A DNA stretch of 64,000 nucleotides. It comes from Paenibacillus odorifer (lineage in GTDB: Bacteria > Bacillota > Bacilli > Paenibacillales > Paenibacillaceae). The position numbers and the translations under genes were made by a program. How positions within the stretch are numbered: position 1 is the first letter of the stretch; each line of letters opens with the position of its first letter. Shown here piece by piece: positions 55,410 through 63,919 of the stretch. The notes beneath the pieces are model-generated. The model was not told the DNA's origin, made no database searches, and saw only the letters and a program-made list of their open reading frames with translations. The stretch lies in the NCBI RefSeq assembly GCF_000758725.1, contig NZ_CP009428.1, positions 2,046,001 through 2,110,000 on the forward strand, read 5' to 3'.

Positions 55410-57503
55410 GTGAATAGCAAAATGATTGAAATCATTGAAAATGGACTATATCTTACGATTGAAGTTACGGAAGATCAAGATGTTCGGCTATTGCATTTTG
55501 GCGCGGCACCTTTGGAAGCAGCCATAGCGGATAAGAACAAGCAAGGCTTCCGGCTGCTGGAGCTGCAATTATCGGGCGAAGACCGCGCCGAATATCACGG
55601 GCGCACACACCGAGCATCCTATCCGGGTCTTCGGATGGTATATGCGGGACACAGCGATACAGTGAATGCGCTCGGGCGTAAATTGGAGCTTAGCTTGGCT
55701 GATCCGATTACAGGAATCCAGGCAGTGCAGCATTTTCAATTCTATAAGGGTGTGCAAATCGTTCGAAGCTGGTCAGTGTTAAATAATGCTGGAGAAGCTG
55801 AGGTGGCAGTGGAATACATCTCCTCCTTTGCTCTTACAGGTGTAGACAAAGAGGGGGGCAGGGAGCGCAATGATAAGATTGAAGTAACCCTTGCCCACAG
55901 CGGATGGCAGAGTGAACTTCAGTGGCGGACCTACCGGCTGCCTGAGCTCGGGATGTATCATTTGGCAGACCGTGGCTCCAAACGAATTGCCGCAAGCAAT
56001 ACAGGCTCTTGGTCAGCAGCGGAACTTCTGCCGATGGCGGTTTTGCATAATAAGGAGAGCGGGACAAGCCTGTTCTGGCAGATTGAGCATAACGGCTCTT
56101 GGCATTGGGAGCTGACGGATCAATACGATCAGCTTACACTACTGGTCAGCGGACCTACAGAACATGACAACCATTGGTGGCTGAAGCTAGCTCCCGGTGA
56201 AGAGTTTACTTCGGTGCCAGCAGCTGTGGGTGCTGTGCAGGGAGGATTTCAGAGCGCGGCAGAACAGCTTACGGTATATCGCCGGATGATCCGCAGACCT
56301 AATGAGGATAATGAGCTGCTGCGGATTATTTTTAATGACTATATGAATTGCCTATGGGGGAGCCCAACGACTAAGAAGCTACTGCCTTTAATTGATGCTG
56401 CCGCGGAAGTAGGTTGTGAATATTTCTGCATTGATGCTGGCTGGTATGCACCCGGAGAGTGGTGGGATGGTGTAGGCCAGTGGGAGCCTTCCAGCGATCG
56501 GTTTCCGGAAGGGATTAAATATGTGCTCGACTATATCCGCAGCAAAGGGATGATTCCCGGACTATGGCTTGAGCTGGAGGTTATGGGCATCAACAGCCCG
56601 AAGCTTGCGGAGACTGATGACAGCTGGTTTTTCATGCGGCATGGTAAAAGGGTTAAGGACCGTAGCCGCTATCAGCTAGATTACCGCAACCCGAAAGTCA
56701 TTGATCATGCAAACGGTGTTATTGCGCGTCTGGTTGAGCAGTACGGTGTAGGATACATTAAAATGGATTACAACATCAATGCAGGCATTGGGACAGAAAC
56801 GGATGCGGACAGCTTCGGAGACGGGCTGCTACAGCATAACCGCGCTTATCTGGCTTGGTTGGACAGCATCTTTGTTCGTTATCCGAACCTTGTCATCGAG
56901 AACTGTTCCAGTGGGGGAATGCGCATGGATTATGCGATGCTTAGCCGACACAGCATCCAGTCTACCAGCGACCAGGAGGATTATGTACAGTATGCGGCGA
57001 TTGCCGCAGGTTCTCCGGCAGCACTGACACCGGAGCAGTCCGCAGTTTGGTCTTATCCGCTGCGCGAGGGGGACGATGAGGAAGTCATCTTCAATATGGT
57101 TAATGCGCTGTTGCTTCGTGTACACCAGAGCGGTCATTTGGCGGAGCTTGAACCCCACCGCAGGAAATTAGTTAAAGAAGCGCTGGATTATTACAAAACC
57201 ATTCGCAGTGATATCCCACACGCCACGCCCTTCTGGCCGCTCGGCCTGCCTGACAGTGAGGGCGAATGGGTCAGCCTTGGCCTGCGGCGCGGCGAACGAC
57301 GGTATGTTGCAGTATGGCGGATTGCCGGAGAAGCTGCAAATGTCCAATTGCCGATAGAAGAGCTGAAGGGACTTGAACCAGCGATCGACTGTGCCTATCC
57401 TCAGCAGCATAGTTCAACTTGGAATTGGGATCAATCGGCAGGGGTTTTGACGGTGGCACTCCCACCAGGAAAAACAGCGAGATTGTTTGAGATTACTTCG
57501 TAA
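55410..57503 (+). CDS. Alpha-galactosidase, glycoside hydrolase family 36
   Basis: The 697-residue protein is a GH36/clan D enzyme: N-terminal beta-sandwich (about 1-290), a catalytic barrel with the nucleophile Asp in YIKMDYN (near residue 453), the acid/base Asp in STSDQED (near 520), and a C-terminal beta domain. There is no signal peptide, so it cleaves alpha-galactosides (melibiose or raffinose type) inside the cell after uptake. The start is GTG 55410 with CAGGAGG upstream. It is the last gene of the sugar locus and gives it its likely substrate. Confidence 0.9.
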   Translation: MNSKMIEIIENGLYLTIEVTEDQDVRLLHFGAAPLEAAIADKNKQGFRLLELQLSGEDRAEYHGRTHRASYPGLRMVYAGHSDTVNALGRKLELSLADPITGIQAVQHFQFYKGVQIVRSWSVLNNAGEAEVAVEYISSFALTGVDKEGGRERNDKIEVTLAHSGWQSELQWRTYRLPELGMYHLADRGSKRIAASNTGSWSAAELLPMAVLHNKESGTSLFWQIEHNGSWHWELTDQYDQLTLLVSGPTEHDNHWWLKLAPGEEFTSVPAAVGAVQGGFQSAAEQLTVYRRMIRRPNEDNELLRIIFNDYMNCLWGSPTTKKLLPLIDAAAEVGCEYFCIDAGWYAPGEWWDGVGQWEPSSDRFPEGIKYVLDYIRSKGMIPGLWLELEVMGINSPKLAETDDSWFFMRHGKRVKDRSRYQLDYRNPKVIDHANGVIARLVEQYGVGYIKMDYNINAGIGTETDADSFGDGLLQHNRAYLAWLDSIFVRYPNLVIENCSSGGMRMDYAMLSRHSIQSTSDQEDYVQYAAIAAGSPAALTPEQSAVWSYPLREGDDEEVIFNMVNALLLRVHQSGHLAELEPHRRKLVKEALDYYKTIRSDIPHATPFWPLGLPDSEGEWVSLGLRRGERRYVAVWRIAGEAANVQLPIEELKGLEPAIDCAYPQQHSSTWNWDQSAGVLTVALPPGKTARLFEITS

Positions 57504-57519
57504 AGCTTGCGGCGGGCCT

Positions 57520-57547
57520 GCTCCCCTTCAGTCTGCTGTTGGGGAGC
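57520..57547 (+). terminator. GC-rich hairpin after the GH36 gene
   Basis: GCTCCCC (57520-57526) with GGGGAGC (57541-57547), with outer GGCC/GGCC pairing. There is no direct T tail, so it is a weak terminator candidate. Confidence 0.45.
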
Positions 57548-57579
57548 GGCCGCTGTACTTGCTAGGGAAATAGTTTTTT

Positions 57580-58371
57580 TCACTGCCTTTCTAATTCGGT
57601 CAGGTTTGGCTTAGCTGCTGAAAGTATGTTTAGAAAAGGTAGTACAATGATTGTTTCGAATTCATTATTTTGAGCGTTAGTAACTAGATGACCTCCGTAT
57701 TTTTCGGTGACACTTTGAATATTTGTTAAGCCGAATCCGTGAAAAGCGGGATTCTCTTTAAAATTATGCTGCACTATAGTGCTAGAATTGTTCCGTGAGT
57801 TGGTGACTTGGATAAACAATGAAGTATCGGTAGTGAAAATTAGCAGCTGAATAAATCTATCTTCTTTTTTTGGAACTCTTGCAGCGGCGTTTAGAGCATT
57901 ATCCAGCACATTCCCGATCACGGTACATAAGTCAAACCGATCAATATCAATAGCTTCGGCGTGTATATGAATATCATACTTAATAGCAATTTTGTGTTCA
58001 CAAGCAATATTTAGCGCGTTGCCAATTAAAGAATCAATTACCAAATTACCTGTTGATAGTTTGAGAGAAGGCTGATGAATTTGACCGAGCATTGAATTGA
58101 TATGATGGATAGATTCCTGAATCTCATTGTTCTGAATACAATTCCGGACATATACCAAATGCTTGTTCGTATCATGGATAACTTGTTTGATGCTTGTAAG
58201 GGAATGTGTGGTTTTTTCATAGCTGATGTGTTGATAATCCATCTGTTTATGTAATTGCAGATTTTCTTTAGTCAGTTTGGTGTTTTCATTAATTTTACCG
58301 AATAAAAGGATGGTTTCTCTGATTAGCAGAATAAGCAACATCATGATGACCATTGATAGATAAAGAGTCAT
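57580..58371 (-). CDS. Short GHKL sensor kinase, AgrC-like
   Basis: The 263-residue product has only one membrane segment (about 4-24), a coiled linker, the phospho-His region IKQVIHDTNKHLVYVRN (HDxxNxxL type, as in AgrC) and a GHKL ATPase (VIGNVLDNALNAA, GFGLTNIQSVTEKYGG). AgrC-type kinases have about 430 residues with six to seven membrane segments; here the sensor domain is missing. It overlaps the regulator gene upstream by four bases, so both are made together. It probably serves the peptide cluster, sensing through another protein or through its short membrane part. Confidence 0.88.
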   Translation of the reverse strand: MTLYLSMVIMMLLILLIRETILLFGKINENTKLTKENLQLHKQMDYQHISYEKTTHSLTSIKQVIHDTNKHLVYVRNCIQNNEIQESIHHINSMLGQIHQPSLKLSTGNLVIDSLIGNALNIACEHKIAIKYDIHIHAEAIDIDRFDLCTVIGNVLDNALNAAARVPKKEDRFIQLLIFTTDTSLFIQVTNSRNNSSTIVQHNFKENPAFHGFGLTNIQSVTEKYGGHLVTNAQNNEFETIIVLPFLNILSAAKPNLTELERQ

Positions 58372-59117
58372 CCTCGTTCTTTGAATTGTGCAATCATATA
58401 ATAGGCGTAGGCTTCTTTAACCTCTTTTGCCTGAGTACGGCCAATAGGAAACTGCTCTTGATTGTGCATGACTACGGAAGTAGCTGTAAACTTATGGACA
58501 TGTTCCAGATTAACAATAACGGAACGATGAATAAGCATAAATGGACGGTTTAGTTTACTTATATATTCTGAAATTGTACCTGGAATTATGTAATGCTGCG
58601 TAGAGGTAATGATCTTTAGTCGGTTTTTAGCCAAGGAATGTTTGATTTTAACAATCGCAATAATGTCAGAATTTTTGATCACCATATGTCCATCTTCAGT
58701 TTTAATCATTAGAAACCTATTTACAGAAGAAATGATATAGCTACATAGCTTTATTATCTTTGCCTCAAAACACTCATAGTTTACTGGTTTAATCAAATAA
58801 TGGTAGGGTTGCACATCAAAGCTGCTCATTACGTACTGCGGATAGTTTGTCAAGAATATAATTTGAACCTCCCGATCCGGAAGTGCACGGATTTTTTTTG
58901 CAACCTCGATTCCATTTAATCCTCTCAGTTCAATATCCATTAGAAGTATATGAAAAGGATAACTACTCTGTTGATTATAATAGTGAAGCAATTCCTCACC
59001 GGAGGTAAAATATTGAGTCTCGAAAGAGTAAGCCGTGCTTTTCATAAGTCTTGGGAGATATTCCTTTAGCAAATCGTGTTCCTTTTTCTCGTCATCGCAT
59101 ACGGCTATGCGTAACAA
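58368..59117 (-). CDS. LytTR-family response regulator, AgrA-like
   Basis: The protein (249 residues from TTG 59117) has a receiver domain (LRIAVCDDEKKEHD, phospho-Asp in LLMDIELRG, LTNYPQYV, YLIKPVNYE) and a C-terminal LytTR DNA-binding domain (about 140-245; DIIAIVKIKHS, SRFMLIHRS-like PFMLIHRSVIVNLEHV). I choose TTG 59117 because LRIAVCDDE is the normal start and GGGGGGG lies six bases upstream; ATG 59132 and 59123 also open the frame. It is transcribed from a strong promoter at 59237-59266 and probably controls the adjoining peptide genes. Confidence 0.88.
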   Translation of the reverse strand: MLRIAVCDDEKKEHDLLKEYLPRLMKSTAYSFETQYFTSGEELLHYYNQQSSYPFHILLMDIELRGLNGIEVAKKIRALPDREVQIIFLTNYPQYVMSSFDVQPYHYLIKPVNYECFEAKIIKLCSYIISSVNRFLMIKTEDGHMVIKNSDIIAIVKIKHSLAKNRLKIITSTQHYIIPGTISEYISKLNRPFMLIHRSVIVNLEHVHKFTATSVVMHNQEQFPIGRTQAKEVKEAYAYYMIAQFKERG

Positions 59118-59236
59118 AGCCATCCCCCCCATAATTAAATTTGTTAATCTTCAGAGATACCAAAACCTGACACGAAACGTCATTCAGCCTCCTATTCCAA
59201 CCATTAGCTACCAAATTACCCCAAATATTCTTTTAT

Positions 59237-59266
59237 ATGATATATTGATAGCGTTATCAATGTCAA
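59237..59266 (-). promoter_or_regulatory. Regulator promoter with nested operator palindrome
   Basis: On the minus strand: consensus TTGACA (59266-59261), 18 bases, TATCAT (59242-59237). The spacer is filled by the perfect palindrome ATTGATA-gcgt-TATCAAT (59244-59261), a classic repressor-operator place. The palindrome is also within the upstream region of the divergent ABC exporter gene. Its half-site TTGATA recurs upstream of the precursor gene at 61054-61068. Confidence 0.6.
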
Positions 59267-59299
59267 ACCGAAGCTTGAAAGTAGAAGAGGATATATTCT

Positions 59300-61027
59300 A
59301 TGAATGATAAGGATACCCTTGAAAAACTTATCGGATTATTTAAAGCGCATAAAAAGAATTTATGTATTATTTTTCTGCTCTTAATATTTTCTACTTTGAT
59401 TAGTTCCATTTTGCCGATGTTCAACAAAATTATTATTGATGAAGGATTTATGAAATCAGATGTTAGAACCATTATTTTAACGGCAATCTACATCTTTCTT
59501 TTGTCTATGTTCAGTAGCTTTTTAGATTTGCTCAAAGAAAAACGAAGAATAAAAATAGCTTCAAATATTATCTACTCCTTGCATAAAGCTGCATTTGATC
59601 GACTTATGAAAGTGAAAGTGAAATATTTCACTGATAAAAACTGCAGTGAAATTTTAAATCGCGTTAGCACCGATATATCGAATATTTCGCAAATAACGGA
59701 TGGTAGCATGCTTTTTATTGTTAGTCAGTGTTTTAGTTTGGTAGGAGGAGTTATTGGACTTTTTATCATAAGTTGGGAACTTACACTTATTGTGCTTATT
59801 TTAATTCCTATAGAATATTTAATTTTGAAATCGTTTGCTAAAAAAAGAAAGTCTCTTGCGGAAAAATACATCACGAAGGATGGAGAATATTCGCATTGGT
59901 TTGAGGATAGTTTGAATGGTGTGAAGGAAACAAGGCTTTTTAATTTATTCATTTTCAAAGAAAAAGAATTTGCAGACAAGCAGAATCAAGTAATAACCTC
60001 CCATATGGGAATCAGTTTATTGGATAATTGGCGGATTACTGTGGAGAGATTTCTAATTGGAGGACTAGTTCTTCTAATATATGCTTCTGGATCGACGATG
60101 ATATTAGATTCAAAGCTTTCGGTAGGAAGTATATTTGCATTTATTACCTATAGCGCTTATGTGACCACTCCTATCTCATCGATGTTGAATATTGGATACT
60201 TATTGTCGGGAATAATGCCTTCTGCCCGAAGGTATTATTCATTGCTCGAGGAAGAAATCGAAGCTTGTGATGTAGAATCCGCCAACATTGGTATGAAGCG
60301 ACTCAACCCTTTTGGGAGCATTCAGTTTGAAAATGTAAGCTTTGCTTATGATACTGAACTGATCTTGTCAAATGTGAATTTCACGATTGGCAGCCATGAG
60401 AAAGTGGCCATTGTAGGAATGAATGGTTCGGGGAAGTCTACAATCCTAAATTTAATCCAGAGGTTTTACGAACCACTTGCAGGAAAAATTTTATTTGACG
60501 GAGTGGATATTAAGGCTATTAATTTGAATGAATATCGGGAATTAATTTCGACTGTTAGTCAAGAGATATATCTTTTTGACACAACCATCGAAAATAACAT
60601 AAAACTTTACAGTGAAAACCATGAGGAGCAGTATAGACAGGCTATTGAGGCTACCCAATTATTAGAGAAGGATACAAGCCGGTTTGAGGATTATGTCGTA
60701 GGTTCTAATGGGAACAAGTTGTCCGGTGGACAAAAACAAAAAATCGCGATAGCCAGAGCATTAGTAAAAAGCAGGCCTATGGTGATTTTTGATGAAGCGA
60801 CCTCCAACCTTGATCTTCACTCTGAACAAGCCATCAACCATCTATTAGATACAGCACTCAGTAACAATACAGTGATTATAGTCAGTCATAGGCCGGAAAT
60901 TCTGAAGCATGTGGATAGAGTAATCTTTTTAGAAAAAGGCCAGGTCTCCGCTATTGGACTTCATGAGAAGTTGTCTTATACAAATGAAAGGTATCGGCTC
61001 ATCACACAACAGCATCAATTCGTTTAA
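59300..61027 (+). CDS. ABC exporter (permease-ATPase fusion) of the peptide cluster
   Basis: The 575-residue protein has six membrane segments (about 1-310) and an ATPase with Walker A GMNGSGKS, signature LSGGQKQKIAIARALV and Walker B MVIFDEATSNLD, then SHRPEIL. It has no N-terminal C39 peptidase domain, so it should not cut the leader of the precursor itself. It stands directly before the precursor gene (78-base gap) and probably exports the finished peptide. The ATG has GAGGA upstream. Base composition is clearly more AT-rich than the sugar locus to the left. Confidence 0.88.
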   Translation: MNDKDTLEKLIGLFKAHKKNLCIIFLLLIFSTLISSILPMFNKIIIDEGFMKSDVRTIILTAIYIFLLSMFSSFLDLLKEKRRIKIASNIIYSLHKAAFDRLMKVKVKYFTDKNCSEILNRVSTDISNISQITDGSMLFIVSQCFSLVGGVIGLFIISWELTLIVLILIPIEYLILKSFAKKRKSLAEKYITKDGEYSHWFEDSLNGVKETRLFNLFIFKEKEFADKQNQVITSHMGISLLDNWRITVERFLIGGLVLLIYASGSTMILDSKLSVGSIFAFITYSAYVTTPISSMLNIGYLLSGIMPSARRYYSLLEEEIEACDVESANIGMKRLNPFGSIQFENVSFAYDTELILSNVNFTIGSHEKVAIVGMNGSGKSTILNLIQRFYEPLAGKILFDGVDIKAINLNEYRELISTVSQEIYLFDTTIENNIKLYSENHEEQYRQAIEATQLLEKDTSRFEDYVVGSNGNKLSGGQKQKIAIARALVKSRPMVIFDEATSNLDLHSEQAINHLLDTALSNNTVIIVSHRPEILKHVDRVIFLEKGQVSAIGLHEKLSYTNERYRLITQQHQFV

Positions 61028-61050
61028 TGGGTTTACCCTTCGAGTGATTT

Positions 61051-61071
61051 AAATATCAAATATTGATATTT
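61051..61071 (+). promoter_or_regulatory. Palindrome upstream of the peptide precursor
   Basis: A perfect 8-5-8 dyad AAATATCA / TGATATTT contains TATCAA-ATA-TTGATA (61054-61068), the same half-site in inverted order as the operator at 59244-59261. It lies about 34 bases before the precursor ATG and may be an operator or an RNA hairpin. Confidence 0.45.
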
Positions 61072-61104
61072 AGATAAATACGATTTGAAAGGAGGAATAG
61101 GCAT

Positions 61105-61284
61105 ATGAAACAACTTGTAAAAAGAACAAATGCAAATTATGAAACGTTGGAGGCATATGCAGCTTGCAGTGCATGTCCTTGTTATGCATGTACATGCAAT
61201 GCCAGCGGATCAAACAAAGCAGCCATGAAACAAGTAACCTATACTGGTAACTCCATGAAGATGACTGCTATTGGAATCGGGTAG
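61105..61284 (+). CDS. Cys-rich natural-product peptide precursor (CLI_3235-like)
   Basis: This 59-residue ORF has a very strong ribosome site (AAAGGAGGAAT, seven bases before ATG). The leader is basic and ends in ANYETLEAYA; the core has five cysteines at 21, 24, 26, 29 and 31 in the pattern CxxCxCxxCxC, followed by a Ser/Gly/Lys/Met-rich tail ending in AIGIG. The ETLEAYA-like leader plus a Cys cluster fits what I recall of CLI_3235-class bacteriocin precursors. The adjacent radical SAM enzyme, exporter and maturation genes support it. Thioether or other Cys cross-links are likely. It is too short for usual gene callers. Confidence 0.85.
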   Translation: MKQLVKRTNANYETLEAYAACSACPCYACTCNASGSNKAAMKQVTYTGNSMKMTAIGIG

Positions 61285-61310
61285 TAAGTGCAATCTTAAG
61301 TATAGCTAAG

Positions 61311-61352
61311 AGCAGGATGGCTAAATGGCTTTATTAAAAAAGCTGTCCTGCT
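61311..61352 (+). promoter_or_regulatory. Hairpin between precursor and maturase genes
   Basis: A 12-bp stem (61311-61322 with 61341-61352; two G-U pairs) has an 18-base loop that includes ATG 61325. It is followed by CTTCACTTTT, not a clean T tract. It may act as a leaky terminator or RNA-stability element so that the precursor is made in excess of the enzymes. Confidence 0.5.
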
Positions 61353-61378
61353 TCACTTTTAGAGTGGGGGGAGTTCAG

Positions 61379-62782
61379 GTGCCAGTATTTCATTTATTTG
61401 AAACGGTAACGGGAAAATATATGTTCGATGCGAATGCAAATACATTTCTTAAATTAAATGAAAGATCTTATCAGGCTTTGTTGAACTATAGAAATTCAAA
61501 CTTTGAACAAGTGGAACCGGAGATTCAAAACTTATTTGATTCCGGTTTTTTGGCGGAGAAACAGGATTTTGAGATGATTCATCCCATGAGCGACTCTTTG
61601 CAGCACAATTTAAGCAGAAGCGTTGGCTCGATAACTTTGCAGGTCACGCAAAACTGTAATTTAAGATGCAGCTATTGCGCGTATTCAGGGAGCTACTTAC
61701 ACAGAGTACATACCAATAAGAGAATGAAAAAAGAGGTTGCTTTGAAAGCAATTAAGTTTTTGATTGAGCACTCCGTAGATTCTCCAATTATTAATATTGG
61801 ATTTTATGGAGGAGAGCCCTTACTGGAAATGGACTTAATAAAAGCTTGTGTTGCTTATGCCAGAGAACAAAGTGCGGGCAAAGAACTAACGTTTAACCTT
61901 ACTACAAACGCAACTTTAATTACCGACGAAACCTTAGAGTTCTTATCTTCTAATGATTTTAATTTAACGATCAGCCTGGACGGCGATGAAGTCGCGCATG
62001 ATAGAAACCGAGTTTTTGCGGTAAATAATAAAGGCAGTTTTCAGACTATTATGGATAATATTGAAAATATCAAAAACAAAACACCAGACTATGTTGATAA
62101 AGTGATGTTCAATGCAGTAATTGATCCAAATTCAGATTTTAGCTGTTCCACAAACTTTTTTTCAAACTATGAGACCGTAAAAGACTTTGCTGTTATGGCA
62201 AGTGATATAGCAAGTAGCTACAAAAAAAGTGAGTCCTTAATCAATGACAGTTTTATCAAGATGTATAATTACGAAGTTTTCAAATTATTTCTTTATAAAT
62301 TTGATAGGCTTAAGAAAAATGATGTATCCAAGCTGGTGATGGAAAGCTTTGATCAAATCCAGGAGAATGTCCATAACAGGCTTAGAATCTCTTTCTATGA
62401 TGTAAAAAAAGACCATCATTCCGGACCGTGTGTTCCAGGAGTACAACGATTGTTTGTGAATGCTGACGGTGCTCTGTATCCCTGTGAAAGAGTTAGTGAA
62501 GCATCTAGTGTAATGAGGATTGGGCATATAGATACAGGCTTTGAATTGGATAATATCCGGAACATACTAAACATTGGAACAATAACGGAGAAAGAATGCA
62601 AAGAGTGCTGGGCCTTTAGATATTGCACTTCTTGTGCAATGGCCGCCGATGATATCAGTGAGTTTTCTGCTGCCAAAAAATTAAGTATCTGCAATAAAGT
62701 TAAAGAAAACACTGAGAGTTTGTTTAAAGATTATTGCGTACTAAGAGAGTTAGGCTACGACTTTGATAAAGAAAAAGTGTAA
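61379..62782 (+). CDS. Radical SAM/SPASM peptide maturase, CcpM-like
   Basis: The protein (467 residues from GTG 61379) begins with a small domain of about 80 residues (VFHLFETVTGKYMFDANANTFLKL), possibly a peptide-recognition (RRE-like) part, followed by the radical SAM motif CNLRCSYC (Cys93, 97, 100), GGEPLLE, and a C-terminal SPASM domain with Cys in PCVPG, YPCERV, CKECWAFRYCTSC and CNKVKE. Such enzymes form bonds on Cys-containing peptides. The GTG has GGGGGGAG five bases upstream; ATG 61325 lies in a hairpin loop with a poor site. It matches CcpM (Cys-rich peptide maturase) as I recall it. Confidence 0.85.
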   Translation: MPVFHLFETVTGKYMFDANANTFLKLNERSYQALLNYRNSNFEQVEPEIQNLFDSGFLAEKQDFEMIHPMSDSLQHNLSRSVGSITLQVTQNCNLRCSYCAYSGSYLHRVHTNKRMKKEVALKAIKFLIEHSVDSPIINIGFYGGEPLLEMDLIKACVAYAREQSAGKELTFNLTTNATLITDETLEFLSSNDFNLTISLDGDEVAHDRNRVFAVNNKGSFQTIMDNIENIKNKTPDYVDKVMFNAVIDPNSDFSCSTNFFSNYETVKDFAVMASDIASSYKKSESLINDSFIKMYNYEVFKLFLYKFDRLKKNDVSKLVMESFDQIQENVHNRLRISFYDVKKDHHSGPCVPGVQRLFVNADGALYPCERVSEASSVMRIGHIDTGFELDNIRNILNIGTITEKECKECWAFRYCTSCAMAADDISEFSAAKKLSICNKVKENTESLFKDYCVLRELGYDFDKEKV

Positions 62783-62793
62783 TGGGGGAGACA

Positions 62794-63903
62794 ATGGTGA
62801 AAAAAAGAGCAATTGTTTATCCATATCATGCAGATTTCGGTCCGGTCGTCAGATTCTCCAATTTACTGGGCAACTATGAGCTTGTTTCATTAATGGCACC
62901 TTTAGGTTTTGGACTGAATGAAAAAGATGCAGCGTACAGCTATTATGGTGAGGATGTGGGTATAAAAGTTAAAGATTCTTTTTCAGATGATGAATTTGAT
63001 GTGTTAATGATTTGTGAATTTGAATGCAGTTTTGAAAAAGTGGTGTTCCCGACAATTATCAAAGCCGCAGAGATGGGGAAAGATATTGTTCTGCTTAACA
63101 GATGTGCTGATCATGAAGTTGAAATGGTAAAGAAGGTATGCCTGAAAAATAATGTGGAACTCACAAGTTTTTTTGGAATTGACATTGACAGAACGAAAGT
63201 AGAACTCGTTGAGAAAATACTGCTGGATATTAATGTTCCGATAATCTGCGTGGCGAGTCTTATGGAAAAATCCAATAAATTTGATGTTCAGCTTAGCCTA
63301 AGGGATTATTTCTTGAAAGAAGGGTACAAAGTAAGTCAAATTGGGACAAAATCTTATTGTGAGATTATGGGATTTCATTCTTTTCCTGATTTTATGTTTA
63401 ATCATAAAGAAGCGGAGATAGATAAAATATTTCTTTTTAATCACTTCTGTAAATATATTGAATTGAACGAACGACCTGATGTAATGATTATCGGAATTCC
63501 AGGCGGGACAATGGTATATAATAATCTGTTTACCAATAGATTTGGTATTACTGCATTCGAGGCGGCTAGTGCAATCCATCCGGATGTCGGTATTATGAAC
63601 TTGACCTATGATGATTTTAATGGAGAGTTTCTCGATAAGATATGTGTGTCAACAAAGCATAAATTAGGTTTTGATATTGATTGTTTTAATATGTCAAATC
63701 ATAAATTTGATACGGGCAGAAGCAAACAGGATAAAGAATTGAAGTTTTTTACGGTTGATTCTAAGTTGGTTGATGAAAAAATTGCACAAATATCGCTAGA
63801 GTCAAAGGTTCCTCTGTTTAATTCGTTAAATGGGACAGACACTTTGAAATTAGCAGAATGCTGTGAAGCTCTATTGTTACAGGAAAATATGCAAATCGTA
63901 TAA
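62794..63903 (+). CDS. Peptide maturation system protein, TIGR04066-like
   Basis: The protein (369 residues from ATG 62794 with GGGGGAG upstream; frame open to 62782, which overlaps the maturase stop by one base) begins KKRAIVYPYHADFGPVVRFSNLLGNYELVSLMAPLGFGL. The middle part reads VPIICVASLMEKSNKFDVQLSLRDYFLKEGYKVSQIGTKSY and then IMGFHSFPDFMF, with PDVMIIGIPGGTMVYNN, which looks like a P-loop-like fold with a degenerate loop (similar in layout to DUF1611). I recall this pattern as TIGR04066, always found with CcpM. Its reaction is unknown. Confidence 0.7.
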   Translation: MVKKRAIVYPYHADFGPVVRFSNLLGNYELVSLMAPLGFGLNEKDAAYSYYGEDVGIKVKDSFSDDEFDVLMICEFECSFEKVVFPTIIKAAEMGKDIVLLNRCADHEVEMVKKVCLKNNVELTSFFGIDIDRTKVELVEKILLDINVPIICVASLMEKSNKFDVQLSLRDYFLKEGYKVSQIGTKSYCEIMGFHSFPDFMFNHKEAEIDKIFLFNHFCKYIELNERPDVMIIGIPGGTMVYNNLFTNRFGITAFEAASAIHPDVGIMNLTYDDFNGEFLDKICVSTKHKLGFDIDCFNMSNHKFDTGRSKQDKELKFFTVDSKLVDEKIAQISLESKVPLFNSLNGTDTLKLAECCEALLLQENMQIV

Positions 63904-63919
63904 AAGAAGGGTGATATTT

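Noticed and set aside
57168..57465. Minus-strand ORFs within the GH36 gene
   Set aside because: Shadows of the well-supported alpha-galactosidase frame.
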